In this document: positions 31,514-41,205 of the stretch, piece after piece
Position numbering within the stretch: position 1 is the stretch's first letter
Layout: each line of letters begins with the position of its first letter
DNA from: Verrucomicrobiota bacterium
GTDB lineage: Bacteria; Verrucomicrobiota; Kiritimatiellia; CAJWTS01
Reading direction: 5' to 3'
Length of the DNA stretch: 45,767 nt
Assembly: GCA_027623315.1 (NCBI GenBank)
Contig: JAQBYD010000030.1
Coordinates: forward strand, 1-45,767
The notes under the pieces: model-generated
What the model was told of the DNA's origin: nothing
Seen by the model: the letters and a program-made list of their open reading frames with translations, nothing else
The model's database searches: none
Program-made: the position numbers and the translations under genes

Positions 31514-32418
31514 AGGGCGTGCTCCTGTTCACGGAGTCGATCGAGGTAGCGAATGAAAAGCGTGGCGACGGCGATCACGATCACCAGGACGACGATGGCA
31601 TAGGCGCTGCCAAGCCCCACCTTGAAGTTTCTGAACATCACCTGGTACATCAAGGTACTCAATGTCTCCGTGGCGGGATCATTGGGTCCCGTGATCGCCA
31701 TGACGTAGTCGAATTGCTTCAAGGCGTCCGTCGTGCGCAGCAGCGCCGCGAGAATCAGAAGCGGAGCTGACATGGGCAGTGTAATCCGGCGGAAGACGGT
31801 CCAGCGCCTGGCGCGGTCAATCTCGGCTGCCTCGTATATATAGTCAGGAATCGCGTTCAACGCGGCCATCGAGATCAGCATCATGAATGGCGTCCACATC
31901 CAGACGTCGATCATGAGAATCGTGTAGAACTTAACCGCCGTGTCGGTCTTCCAGCCGGGTACGCTCGCAAAACCGACAAACCGGAGCGCCTGGTTCAGAA
32001 CGCCGAACTCCTCGTCGTAGATCAGGTTCCAGAAGAGTGCCATCACGGCCGGGGAGAGCATCATCGGAATCAGAAATACGAGGAGCACAACTGATTTTCC
32101 CGGAAACCGCGGTTTGAGCGAGAGTGCGAGCAGATAGCCGAGCAGAAGTTCGATGCTGACTGCCATCAGGACAAACCTGGCCGTCGTGCGCAGGGCGGCG
32201 GCGTAGCGGTTCGACTCGTCGGCCTTAAAGATGCGCGCGTAGTTGCGACCTCCTACGGCCTCGTGATCCGCCGGCGCCTGCGTGAGCGTGGCCTTCGTAA
32301 AGCTCAGCCGGATGTTGTAGGCGAGCGGAAAGATGTTGAGACCGATCAGCAGCAGTAGTGCGGGCGCTACGAGCCCCCATTTCATGAGGCCGTCGGAACT
32401 TTGCTGACCGGTCGCCAT
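31510..32418 (-). CDS. ABC importer permease (MalF type)
   Basis: The 302-aa permease has six or seven membrane helices and an EAA loop (YEAAEIDRARRWTVFRRITL, near residue 195). It lies 26 bases after the binding-protein gene and overlaps the next permease by 4 bases. It pairs with that permease as the transmembrane channel; the rhizobial counterpart is GlpP. No substrate-specific residues can be read. Confidence 0.9.
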   Translation of the reverse strand: MATGQQSSDGLMKWGLVAPALLLLIGLNIFPLAYNIRLSFTKATLTQAPADHEAVGGRNYARIFKADESNRYAAALRTTARFVLMAVSIELLLGYLLALSLKPRFPGKSVVLLVFLIPMMLSPAVMALFWNLIYDEEFGVLNQALRFVGFASVPGWKTDTAVKFYTILMIDVWMWTPFMMLISMAALNAIPDYIYEAAEIDRARRWTVFRRITLPMSAPLLILAALLRTTDALKQFDYVMAITGPNDPATETLSTLMYQVMFRNFKVGLGSAYAIVVLVIVIAVATLFIRYLDRLREQEHAL

Positions 32419-32444
32419 TCGAAAGCGGTGGAGCGGGGCCTCCG

Positions 32445-33824
32445 CTATAGCAAACCGGCGTCCTGGAGAACCTCGGTGTGCTCCTCTGCAATGCGGTCCA
32501 GGGCCTGCTTGGCGGTCACCGTGTCATCATCAAGCGCCGCTCCCAGATGGCTCATGGCGATGGATAGAAGTTCGTTGTATTGGGGAACGTTCCAAAAATC
32601 CTGCATATCATCGAGGGAATCCGCGAAGGCGGCATTGTAGCGGGTCGCCGACCGGAATGCTTCGCTGGCGAGGACGTCGGTGTGTGCTGTAAAGCCGCCC
32701 GGTTTGGTGATCCACTTCTCCTGGGTTTCACGCTCAAGGAACCATGCGATAAACTTCTTCGCGACGGCCTGCTGTTGCGGGGATGTCTTGGCCGAGATGC
32801 TGAAGCCCTGGCCGCCCAGGGACACGCCGCGCTTGCCATCCTTGGAGGGCATCGCGAAGTATCCGGAGTTGGCTCCCACATCGGAGCCCTCAATGGCCGG
32901 GAAGAACGCGAAGTACGTCATGAGCATGGCTGCCGACTGCGTGTCCTTGTAGCTCTCCAGGATTCGGTCGTAGTCGATATTGCCGCCTCCTTGCGGGGTG
33001 TATTCGAGCAGGGACTTAAAGAAATCCAGGGCCTCGGCGGAGGCGGAACTGTTGACATGGCCGTCGACTTGATGCGTGTCGGCGTCGCCCCACGAGCCGC
33101 CGAAGGACCACATGACCTGCTGGAAACCCATGACGAGCGCGTCGTAGCTGCGGCCCGTGAGCAGGACGCAACCGTAGCGTTGCTCATCGGGGCGGGTGAA
33201 GAATTCGGCAACCTGCACAAACTCATCCCACGTCTCGGGCACCGCCAACTCGCGGTCGTACTTTGCTTTGAATGCTTCGCGCTCCTTCTCCGCCTCAAAC
33301 CAGTCCTTTCGATAGGCAAAGCCGATGGCGTCCGTTTCGCACGGGGCGGCAAAGAACTTGCCGCTTCCGGCCGGGTACTCGCATAGGTACTTGCGCGCCT
33401 GGGGGTGAATCTTGTCGATGTCGGTCACGGTCGGCAGCCACTGCGTGAGGTCCACGTAGAGTCCTTCGGTGGCGCCCTTACCCAGCCACTGGCTGTCACC
33501 CACGACGATATCAAAACTCGTCTGTTTGTTGCCGAATTCGAGAAAGACCTGTTCCTGGTACTTACCCCAGGGGATCTGCCGGACCTCAACCTTGATGCCT
33601 GTCTTCTTCTCATAATCATCGCCCAGCTCTTGCAGCCCAACGGCGGGGTCCCACTGGGCCCACCAGATGGTCAGGACCGTCGCGTCATCGTCTGCCTGGC
33701 CCTGAACGGACGCTTCGACCGGTGCGGGGTCCCGTTCTGAGCGCGGTGCGCTTTCCTTCTTGCCGCAACCGGTGAAGACGACCGCGAGCGCAAGGATAAG
33801 ACTGGTCCCGACGTAGTGCTTCAT
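32445..33824 (-). CDS. ABC importer substrate-binding lipoprotein
   Basis: From the ATG at 33824, with GGAGGT eleven bases upstream, this is a 459-aa lipoprotein. The lipobox FTGC places the lipidated Cys at residue 20, followed by a charged linker to about residue 45. The rest is a family 1 solute-binding fold (TIWWAQWDPAVGLQELGDDYEKKTG...). It captures a sugar, polyol or glycerol-type ligand outside the inner membrane for the permeases encoded downstream. The frame stays open far upstream, but that part crosses the divergent lipoprotein gene and is not coding. It is the first gene of the operon. Confidence 0.9.
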   Translation of the reverse strand: MKHYVGTSLILALAVVFTGCGKKESAPRSERDPAPVEASVQGQADDDATVLTIWWAQWDPAVGLQELGDDYEKKTGIKVEVRQIPWGKYQEQVFLEFGNKQTSFDIVVGDSQWLGKGATEGLYVDLTQWLPTVTDIDKIHPQARKYLCEYPAGSGKFFAAPCETDAIGFAYRKDWFEAEKEREAFKAKYDRELAVPETWDEFVQVAEFFTRPDEQRYGCVLLTGRSYDALVMGFQQVMWSFGGSWGDADTHQVDGHVNSSASAEALDFFKSLLEYTPQGGGNIDYDRILESYKDTQSAAMLMTYFAFFPAIEGSDVGANSGYFAMPSKDGKRGVSLGGQGFSISAKTSPQQQAVAKKFIAWFLERETQEKWITKPGGFTAHTDVLASEAFRSATRYNAAFADSLDDMQDFWNVPQYNELLSIAMSHLGAALDDDTVTAKQALDRIAEEHTEVLQDAGLL

Positions 33825-33970
33825 GATCCGACCTCCAAGTGATGTTTCGCGTCTGCCCACTATGGGCGGGATACTACGGAACGGCGGATGATGATTGCAA
33901 TCCCTATTGAACATGCAGAGACGCCGGAAGGAGGGTTGCCAACCCCGTCGCCTTGTCCTAGGGTGCGCCG

Positions 33971-34600
33971 ATGAAAGCCCATTTTCTCTTGATCGCGATT
34001 GGATGCATGGCGGGACTGCTCGTGTCGTGCAGACAGGAAACCGAAGTGCGGCGTTACCGGGAGGTGGTAACCCGCCCGGCGGAAAGTCCGTCTCTCGGCG
34101 CGATGCCGGACGACGACGTTCATCGCGGCGCACAAGGCTCTGATGCCATGGCTGATCTGCCTGCTTCATCGTCCGGCGGGCTGGTGTGGTCGGCTCCGCC
34201 AGGCTGGGTGGAGGAGCCGGGCAAGGGAATGCGTCTCGTGACCCTTCGGCCGCAGGATGTCGAGGGAGATTGTACCATCGTGGTGCTGGGCGGCGCCGCG
34301 GGCGGAACGACCGCAAATATATCGCGCTGGCTCGGACAGTTGAAAGTTTCCCTGGGCGAGCAGGAACTGGCCCGCTTTGTCGGCGACGCCGCGGCGTTTG
34401 AGACATCGAGCGGTCTGACGGGCCGCCTTTACGACTTCACGGAACTGGTTACGGGAGACGACGCGAGCGCGATGCTGGCCGTTGCTGTTGAGATTGGGCA
34501 GCAAACGGCGTTCGTCAAGTACACCGCCGCGCGCGGCGTGCTGATCAAGTATCGCGAAGCTTTTCTTTCCTTGTGCCGCTCCCTGGAGGTGCCCCAATGA
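33971..34600 (+). CDS. Lipoprotein of the cytochrome c maturation operon
   Basis: The 209-aa lipoprotein has its lipobox LLVSC at residues 16-20. A low-complexity linker runs to about residue 65, and a globular domain with a GLVWSAPPGWVEEPGKGMR opening follows. The domain resembles lipoproteins of unknown function found next to ResB/CcsA genes, but I cannot give a role. Its TGA overlaps the ATG of resB with GGAGGT just upstream, so the two are coupled. The binding-protein gene of the importer is divergent. Confidence 0.75.
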   Translation: MKAHFLLIAIGCMAGLLVSCRQETEVRRYREVVTRPAESPSLGAMPDDDVHRGAQGSDAMADLPASSSGGLVWSAPPGWVEEPGKGMRLVTLRPQDVEGDCTIVVLGGAAGGTTANISRWLGQLKVSLGEQELARFVGDAAAFETSSGLTGRLYDFTELVTGDDASAMLAVAVEIGQQTAFVKYTAARGVLIKYREAFLSLCRSLEVPQ

Positions 34601-35769
34601 GAGACCGACTCGCAAGGACGCCGCTGATTCGGTTCGCGACCTCCCTCAAAATTCCGGTCATCTGCCTGGGGCTGCTGCTCGTGATCGTGTTCTGGGGAAC
34701 TTTATACCAGAAGGATTTTGGTCTCTACGAAGCGCAGCAGCGCTTCTTCTACTCGTGGGTCATCATGATCTTCGGTGTGATCCCGTTTCCGGGCTCGCGG
34801 CTGGTGCTCTGGTGCTTCTTCGTCGCACTCTCGCTGACGATGATCTTCAAAATGCAGTACACGCGCCGCACGATTGGACTTGTGATCGTCCACGTCGGCG
34901 TCCTGTCCTTCTTCGTCACCGCGTTCGTTAGTTTTCACTTTTCGCAACATTCCTCGCTCTACCTGGCCGAAGGCATGAGCTCTACGGTGAGCGCCGACTA
35001 CCGCGACTGGGAGCTCTCGGCGTGGACCATGGGTGAGTCAGACGAGACTCGCACGGTGCGTGATGTGCTGGCCGTCGATGGCGACAAGCTTGCCGGGGGC
35101 GAGAGTTTTCAACTCCCCGAATTCGGGCTGACGGTCGACGTTCTCGAATATTCCGAGCACTGCAGGCCTCTAGCGTCAGGATCGAACCCGTACCACGCTC
35201 AAAGCCAGGCCGGGATCGCGTCGCTGCAAACGTTGCCGCGACGGTCCAACCCGCAGGAAAATACGCCCGGCGGGTATTTTCGCGTGACGGGGACCGACGG
35301 GCATCAGCATACCTATTTGCTTCACGCAGAGGATCCGCGTCCAGCCAGGATGGTGCACCGCGAGAATCCTGTTCATCTTGCACTGCGCCGTAAGCGCTAT
35401 GCGTTGCCCCTTACGGTGCGCTTGATCGATTTTGAACGGCGAGTTCACCCGGGCACGCAGGTCGCGAGCAGCTTTTCCAGCCGCGTCGAGGTCGGCGAGG
35501 GTGCGGCGAGCCGAAGCGTTCTGATTTATATGAATGAGCCGTTTCGACACAAGGCCTTCACATTCTTCCAGTCGTCCTTCACTCCTGATGAGAAGGGTTC
35601 GGTCTTTGCGGTGGTCGAGAATCCGGGGCGCGTTCTGCCCTACGTCTCGAGTACCGTCACGTTCGCCGGCTTGATGGTGCATTTCCTCATGATGCTCTGG
35701 CGTGCGATTCGTCGTCCGGGCGCGCGCGCCCCAAGCGGTCGTGCAGTCCCGCGGAAGGCGTCATTATGA
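34597..35769 (+). CDS. resB: ResB-like cytochrome c biogenesis protein
   Basis: The 390-aa membrane protein is the ResB/CcsB half of the system II heme-handling complex. Hydrophobic helices lie near residues 15-35, 45-65, 70-85 and 93-115. A large periplasmic domain (about 120-345) and a final helix near the C-terminus (VSSTVTFAGLMVHFLMMLW) follow. The start at 34597 is fixed by the GGAGGT site and the ATGA overlap. Its stop overlaps the ATG of ccsA. Together they move heme across the membrane and attach it to apocytochromes. Confidence 0.82.
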   Translation: MRDRLARTPLIRFATSLKIPVICLGLLLVIVFWGTLYQKDFGLYEAQQRFFYSWVIMIFGVIPFPGSRLVLWCFFVALSLTMIFKMQYTRRTIGLVIVHVGVLSFFVTAFVSFHFSQHSSLYLAEGMSSTVSADYRDWELSAWTMGESDETRTVRDVLAVDGDKLAGGESFQLPEFGLTVDVLEYSEHCRPLASGSNPYHAQSQAGIASLQTLPRRSNPQENTPGGYFRVTGTDGHQHTYLLHAEDPRPARMVHRENPVHLALRRKRYALPLTVRLIDFERRVHPGTQVASSFSSRVEVGEGAASRSVLIYMNEPFRHKAFTFFQSSFTPDEKGSVFAVVENPGRVLPYVSSTVTFAGLMVHFLMMLWRAIRRPGARAPSGRAVPRKASL

Positions 35770-37670
35770 AGATAAACTTACGATATCGAACTCGCCAAAT
35801 GGCGGTCGCGGCCCTGGTCGCGGTGAGTCTGGCCGGGCAGCCATGTTCGGCATCCGAAAGCGTCGAGCGGGTTGCGCTCGATGAGTTTACGAGAATTACA
35901 GTCCTGTACGGCGGCCGCAAGATGCCGTTGGATAGTTTTGCGCGTGCCAAGCTTCTGGAGTTCTCGGGGAAGCAGACCGTGGACAAGGAGCCCGCGATTC
36001 ATTGGCTTGCGCGGGTCCTGTTTGCTCCCGAGGGGACGCTGGACGATGCCGTTTTCCTGGTGAATAACCCGGAGATCGCCGACACGCTTGGCATTCCGCG
36101 AGACAAGCACCGCCGTTACACCTATCGCCAACTCGAAGCGGGATACGAAATTCCAAAGAATGTCGAATTCGGCCGCCGTGTGATGGGGGTGGCAGGCGAA
36201 GACCGCACTCCCTTCGAGAACGAGTTTGTGCGCGTGTACAGGAACATCATGGGTTTCTCCAGGATGAGTACGGCGTTCACGTTTGACAAACCCCATGCGG
36301 ACTTCGAAATAGGTGCAGAGCTTGCAGAGCACCTTGCGTTAAGCGGTGGACCGACTACGCTCAGTTGTCTCGACGTACTTGAGCACCTGGAGGCACTGCG
36401 CGAAAGCTTCGTTGCCGGGCACGCGCGCAAACCCGAGGAGATGTCACCCCTTGATCGCGAGGTCATGCGGGTTGTAGCCGCACTGTATGCCCGCAAACAG
36501 ACGTTGGACTCGATGTCCGATTCCGTGGCCATGATCCCGGTTCCGGGGTCTGGAAACGGAGACTGGCGGAGTCCATGGAAGGTTGTGGTTAACCTGGACG
36601 GCAACGAAGCCATATTTCATGAACTGCAGGCGCTCTCGCGTATCAAGCAGGGCTATCTTGATGGCGACCGACTGAGGCTTGAGCGGGCGGTTCGCGATTT
36701 TCGGGACTCGATTGAATCGCGAGTGGGTCCCGAGGCCCATTCCCGCCGCAGCGGGTTGGAACTCATGTATAGTCGTATGCGACCGTTCTTCGTAGCAAAG
36801 TTCTGGTACGCGTTCGGGTTTCTTTTCGGGTTGATGGCGTTCCTCTGGATGCCGCGCTCGATGATGGTCGCGAGTCTTGTTTTTATCGGTACCGGCTTTC
36901 TGTTTCATACGGCCGGAATCCTGATGCGGATGTTGATCATGGGGCGCCCGCCGATTACGAACCTCTATGCGACATTTCTCTTTGTCGGTTGGGTGATCGT
37001 GTTGCTGGGATTGCTGCTCGTTCGATTCGGCAGGGGGCCCGTGGGCGCGGCGCTGGCCGGCTTCTCCGGCCTCTTTCTCCTGATGTTGTCGGGCAAGTTC
37101 GCATCTGACGGCGATACCATGGGCGTGCTTGTCGCCGTGCTCGATTCCAATTTCTGGCTCGCGACGCACGTGATCACCATTAACATGGGATACGCCGGTT
37201 GCGTGGCCGCCGGGGTCGTGGGGCACATTTATCTGATCCTCGCGATTTTGAAGAGCAAGGACCGGGCGATGTTGATGAGCACGTACCGGTCTATGTTGGC
37301 GGTGCTGGGTTTCGGGCTCATCTTCTCCGCGTTGGGAACGATGCTCGGTGGAATCTGGGCCGATCAATCATGGGGACGTTTCTGGGGCTGGGATCCCAAG
37401 GAGAACGGCGCCCTGCTGATCGTGATTTGGTGCGCGTTGCTGTACCACGCTAACCTGGACGGCACCTTGCGCCAGATCGGCATGGCCGCAGGGACGGTGG
37501 TGGGCATCGCGATCGTGGCGCTTGCGTGGTTCGGCGTCAACCTGTTGAGCGTGGGATTACACTCCTACGGGTTCACGAGCGGAGCCGGTACATGGATGCT
37601 GGTCTTTTTCGTCGTGGAGTTCGTGTTTCTCGCGGTTACCGTGCCGCTGGCGCGGTTGCGCACCGCGTGA
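35766..37670 (+). CDS. ccsA: CcsA-like cytochrome c biogenesis protein with long N-terminal domain
   Basis: The 634-aa protein has a signal-like N-terminus, an unusually large non-membrane region (about residues 30-345) and then about eight membrane helices. The tryptophan-rich heme-binding loop WGRFWGWDPKENGALL lies near residue 537, with histidines in flanking loops (THVITINMG, YHANLDG). It is the CcsA/ResC heme channel that works with ResB. The soluble part begins with ITVLYGGRKMPLDSFAR, a segment typical of the fused CcsA proteins of some anaerobes and PVC bacteria. The substrates are c-type cytochromes with CXXCH sites, none of them encoded here. Confidence 0.85.
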   Translation: MKINLRYRTRQMAVAALVAVSLAGQPCSASESVERVALDEFTRITVLYGGRKMPLDSFARAKLLEFSGKQTVDKEPAIHWLARVLFAPEGTLDDAVFLVNNPEIADTLGIPRDKHRRYTYRQLEAGYEIPKNVEFGRRVMGVAGEDRTPFENEFVRVYRNIMGFSRMSTAFTFDKPHADFEIGAELAEHLALSGGPTTLSCLDVLEHLEALRESFVAGHARKPEEMSPLDREVMRVVAALYARKQTLDSMSDSVAMIPVPGSGNGDWRSPWKVVVNLDGNEAIFHELQALSRIKQGYLDGDRLRLERAVRDFRDSIESRVGPEAHSRRSGLELMYSRMRPFFVAKFWYAFGFLFGLMAFLWMPRSMMVASLVFIGTGFLFHTAGILMRMLIMGRPPITNLYATFLFVGWVIVLLGLLLVRFGRGPVGAALAGFSGLFLLMLSGKFASDGDTMGVLVAVLDSNFWLATHVITINMGYAGCVAAGVVGHIYLILAILKSKDRAMLMSTYRSMLAVLGFGLIFSALGTMLGGIWADQSWGRFWGWDPKENGALLIVIWCALLYHANLDGTLRQIGMAAGTVVGIAIVALAWFGVNLLSVGLHSYGFTSGAGTWMLVFFVVEFVFLAVTVPLARLRTA

Positions 37671-37744
37671 GATCGCGGCGCAAAAGGGGGCACGCCGCCT
37701 CATTCTCTTCCTTCGAGAGCTTGCGCAACCGTGGCCCGTCCGGC

Positions 37745-38779
37745 TTACTTGCGCTCAGCGTATTCGAACATCGCCTCGATGCAGGCGAGCGCACGTGCCT
37801 GGACGCCCTCGTCGATCGAGATGACGTCCTGCGGGCGCGGATTCTCAAGCACGCGCAGGATGTCTTGCAGTGTATTGGACTTCATGTACCGGCACATACT
37901 GCATGAGCCGACGAACTTGAGGTGTGGCATCTCGACCTGCAGACGCGATGTGATGCCGCATTCGGTGAGCATCAGGATCGTTTCGGCGTCGGTGTCCTTC
38001 ATGTAGTTGAGCAGTTGGGACGTGCTGCCGACGTAGTCCGAGTGCTGCAGAACGCCCGGACTGCACTCGGGGTGGCTGAGGACCCTGAGCTCCGGATGCT
38101 GCGACCGCAGGTAGTCTATCATGTCGGGATCGTACTCCTCGTGCACGTAGCAGGTTCCATCCCAGAGCTTGATCTCCTTATCGACCTTGCGCGTCTTCAT
38201 CTCTTCGATGATGTTGAATCCCATTAGTTTGTCGGGAAGGAAGTATATCTTGTCGCTCGGGACGCGCTCCACGATGTCGTAGGCATTGGAAGAGGTGACA
38301 CAGACGTCGCACTCTGCCTTCACGTCCGCCGATGTGTTGATATAGCAGATGAACATAAAGTCCGGGTTCTCGCGACGGAGCTTGCGCACGTCATCGCCCG
38401 TGATCGAGTCCGCGAGCGTGCATCCGTTGAGTTCGCTTGGGATCAGAACTTCCTTGGTCGGGTTCAGGATCTTTGCCGTATCCCCCATGAATTTCACCGC
38501 GGCAAACACGATTGTCGTGGCATCCGTGCTCATTGCGTCCTTGGCCAGGCCGTACGAATCGCCGACGAAATCAGCGACGCCGTAGATGATCTCGGGGCTG
38601 ACATAGGAGTGGGCCAGGACGACGGCGTTCTGCTCTGCTTTCAGCTCATTGATGCGGTTGATCAGCGGGACATAGCGTTCGCATTTCTCGAGCGGGTAGA
38701 GACATGTCGTACCTCCGAGCTTTACGTCCTTGAGCTTCTCGTGGAGTTGTGACGCTGTGATGGGGTCGGCGGTGAGCAT
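37745..38779 (-). CDS. nadA: Quinolinate synthase NadA
   Basis: The 344-aa [4Fe-4S] enzyme condenses iminoaspartate with dihydroxyacetone phosphate in NAD synthesis. The cluster ligands fit C120 (SELNGCTLAD), C210 (WDGTCYVHEEY) and C296 (CSMCRYMK), spaced as in characterised NadA. Dihydroxyacetone-phosphate-binding segments include VVLAHSYVSPEI (53-64). GGAG lies 8 bases before the ATG. Neither nadB nor nadC is adjacent, and the gene stands alone, convergent with the cytochrome operon. Confidence 0.95.
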   Translation of the reverse strand: MLTADPITASQLHEKLKDVKLGGTTCLYPLEKCERYVPLINRINELKAEQNAVVLAHSYVSPEIIYGVADFVGDSYGLAKDAMSTDATTIVFAAVKFMGDTAKILNPTKEVLIPSELNGCTLADSITGDDVRKLRRENPDFMFICYINTSADVKAECDVCVTSSNAYDIVERVPSDKIYFLPDKLMGFNIIEEMKTRKVDKEIKLWDGTCYVHEEYDPDMIDYLRSQHPELRVLSHPECSPGVLQHSDYVGSTSQLLNYMKDTDAETILMLTECGITSRLQVEMPHLKFVGSCSMCRYMKSNTLQDILRVLENPRPQDVISIDEGVQARALACIEAMFEYAERK

Positions 38780-38854
38780 AGGGTACTCCGCAGTTTTATT
38801 GTTTCAAAGTCAACCGAAGTATGCCAAACGGGACCAGCATATCAAAGGAATTTC

Positions 38855-39502
38855 ATGATGACTGAAGCGGTGGTGTTCGATCTCGATGGCACGTTGTTGA
38901 ATACGATCGATGACCTCGCAGACTCGATGAATGCGGCCCTGCATCGAATGGGGCATGCGGGGCACGCTGTTGACGTGTACAAGGGATACGTCGGTGACGG
39001 CGTGCGCGCATTGGTTGAGCGTGCACTCCCGGAGGATGCGGCCGATGAGGTCAGTTCCTGTATGGACTTGATGCGCGAGGAGTACGCCAGTCGCTGGTCT
39101 ACGAAGACGCAACCTTACGATGGAGTTCCTGAGCTGTTGGATGTGCTTCGCGGCCGGGGTGTGCGACTGGCGGTGCTCTCCAATAAGCCCCATCGATATA
39201 CGCTGCTCAACATCGAGCAGTACTTCGATCCCGGCACTTTCGAAATCGTGTTTGGCGAACGGGACGGTGTGCCGCGCAAGCCGGATCCGGCCGGGGCCCT
39301 GGAGATCGCCAGTGCGTTCGGCATCGCGCCACGGGAGATCCTCTATGTGGGCGACACCGATACGGATATGCAGACCGCCGTGGCGGCGGAGATGATCCCG
39401 GTGGGGGTGCTGTGGGGATTTCGGTCCAAGGACGAACTCATCGCGCACGGGGCTCGATTCGTATGCAGCGATCCGTCTGACGTTGTGTCGATGCTGGACT
39501 GA
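38855..39502 (+). CDS. gph: Phosphoglycolate phosphatase-like HAD hydrolase
   Basis: The 215-aa HAD phosphatase has the nucleophile motif VFDLDGTLLNT (D9, D11), motif II LSNKPH, motif III Lys in RKPDP and motif IV VGDTDTDM. A helical C1 cap lies between. This pattern and length fit Gph, which salvages 2-phosphoglycolate formed in DNA repair, but other phosphomonoesters are possible. The start is one of two adjacent ATGs (38855, 38858). Confidence 0.82.
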   Translation: MMTEAVVFDLDGTLLNTIDDLADSMNAALHRMGHAGHAVDVYKGYVGDGVRALVERALPEDAADEVSSCMDLMREEYASRWSTKTQPYDGVPELLDVLRGRGVRLAVLSNKPHRYTLLNIEQYFDPGTFEIVFGERDGVPRKPDPAGALEIASAFGIAPREILYVGDTDTDMQTAVAAEMIPVGVLWGFRSKDELIAHGARFVCSDPSDVVSMLD

Positions 39503-39516
39503 GGCCGGGGGTATTG

Positions 39517-41205
39517 GTGGAAGACAGGCTTGTTGCGAACCCACTGGAGCATAGCTCAGAGCCCGTGGGGCGAGCGGCTTTTCTCCGCTCTCTTCCCCTC
39601 CCGGGATGGTGGGGGGCCCTGGAGCCGTGCCTTCCGTGGGCCGCGGTAGTGTTTCTAGTTTTTCTCGGTCTGACGCAGCTCCATTTCGGAGCCACGGCTA
39701 TGTCCAGTCGACCGTGGGACGTGCCCATGTTCCTGGATGCCGCCTGGCGTGTATTTTGTGGTCAGAGGCCTCATAACGACTTCTATAGCCATCTCGGAGC
39801 ACTTCCGTTCTACGTTCACGCCGCTGGATTTCGTCTGTGCGGTCCGAGTGTAGCCGCGATCCCGTGTGGGAACGTACTCCTGATGGGGTTGCTGGCGCCG
39901 TTCGCTGTGTGGATTCTTGTACGAAGGTTTCAAGGCTTCCTTGCGGCGGTCGCAATTTGCTTTGTCGGTATGCTAATGCTGGCCCCGCGGCCGCTGGGTG
40001 ATCCCTATTTCTTCAACGACTACGCGATGCTCTACAATCGCTTTGGAGAAGGGATCCTGTTTCTATTTGTCATCTCGCTTTTTGTGCCGACCGCGGGGAC
40101 AGGAACAGCACGGCGGCGAGATCACCTCGATCCTGTTGTCGGCGGAGTGCTGCTCTCGTTGTTGCTATTTGTAAAGCTGAACTATTTCGTCGTCGGATGT
40201 CTGGCGTTCGCCTTCGCAGGGGGCCTTCGCTTCGTTTCACATCGAGGCGTCCTGATTCTCCTGCTGTCTTTCTTCACCGTCAGTGTGGCCATCTATGCCG
40301 CTACCGGGATATCCGTGTCCCAAATGTTCAATGATATGGCGATCATGGCCGCCGCCCAGGATTATCAGCGAAAGCTGGCGTCTATCTGCATTCAGGGCGC
40401 TAAGCATTCCCTGATCCTTCTTCCGATCGCTGCAATCTCCGTTCTCGTTCTGCGGTCGTGTCTACGGAAGCGCGACCGGGGCTTTGGGTGGGCATTTTTC
40501 TGCGTGAATCTAATGTTGGCGGGATCGTCATTGATGTTACTGGCGTCCAATACGCAAAGAAATGAGATGCCTCTTCTCGCCGCCGCCGCGCTCATATGCA
40601 TCCATGTTCTGTGGCGAAGGAGTCGCATGATCGAACCCGGGGGCTTCGGTGTCGGCTGCTACGATCTGTCTGTGTGCCTGCTTCTGTCTCTCTATTTCGT
40701 GCCGACCATGGGTTCAGACTTCGCCGCTTTCCGAAACTCATACTCTAATGCGATTCGCGCAGACCGACCCAATCCGGCGTTCCGGGCGACGAATCTGCGG
40801 GACTTCGTCTTCGAATCGAATGGCCCGCTCGGTTCGGAGATGCTGCGATACCAGGAGCGCGTTGCCGACGGGATCGCGCTCGTTTCATCTCAGCTGGATG
40901 CGAACGATTCGCTCTGCGTCGTAACGTTCACCAACCCGTACGTCATGGCGCTTGGAATGCGGCCGCAGGATGGCGGTGCGATCTGCTACTACTACGGCAT
41001 CACCATGGCGCGCAAGGGACATCCGCCGTGGCGACGCATCATTGGGGACGCAAAGTACCTGTTGTGTGGAGAGGGGGGCCTTGATCAGTTTCGCGAGATT
41101 TTTTCGAGCCAGGAGATCGACGTGGCCTTTGTGTTGGTTGAGGCGTCGGTGCACCATGAGTTGTACGCGCTTGAGAGAAGCGGCGCATCGGTCACCGCCG
41201 AGTGA
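39517..41205 (+). CDS. Polytopic membrane protein, GT-C glycosyltransferase-like
   Basis: About 562 residues with roughly ten membrane helices and a soluble C-terminal part of some 140 residues. The first periplasmic loop, WDVPMFLDAAWRVFCGQRPHNDFYSHLGALPFY, follows the GT-C/GT39 pattern: an acidic residue, then a G-Q-x-P-x-x-D-F block. Such enzymes use lipid-linked sugars on the outer face of the membrane. The family 2 glycosyltransferase downstream supports a role in surface polysaccharide or glycolipid. The start is uncertain: GTG at 39517 (used) or TTG at 39514, both after a GGGGG site. Confidence 0.65.
   Translation: MEDRLVANPLEHSSEPVGRAAFLRSLPLPGWWGALEPCLPWAAVVFLVFLGLTQLHFGATAMSSRPWDVPMFLDAAWRVFCGQRPHNDFYSHLGALPFYVHAAGFRLCGPSVAAIPCGNVLLMGLLAPFAVWILVRRFQGFLAAVAICFVGMLMLAPRPLGDPYFFNDYAMLYNRFGEGILFLFVISLFVPTAGTGTARRRDHLDPVVGGVLLSLLLFVKLNYFVVGCLAFAFAGGLRFVSHRGVLILLLSFFTVSVAIYAATGISVSQMFNDMAIMAAAQDYQRKLASICIQGAKHSLILLPIAAISVLVLRSCLRKRDRGFGWAFFCVNLMLAGSSLMLLASNTQRNEMPLLAAAALICIHVLWRRSRMIEPGGFGVGCYDLSVCLLLSLYFVPTMGSDFAAFRNSYSNAIRADRPNPAFRATNLRDFVFESNGPLGSEMLRYQERVADGIALVSSQLDANDSLCVVTFTNPYVMALGMRPQDGGAICYYYGITMARKGHPPWRRIIGDAKYLLCGEGGLDQFREIFSSQEIDVAFVLVEASVHHELYALERSGASVTAE

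Noticed and set aside
34004..34406. N-terminal extension of the binding-protein frame beyond 33824
   Set aside because: It runs antisense through the lipoprotein gene; the lipobox and GGAGGT site fix the start at 33824.
36444..37367. 307-aa minus-strand frame within ccsA
   Set aside because: Highly polar His/Gln/Glu-rich antisense of membrane helices; a shadow ORF.
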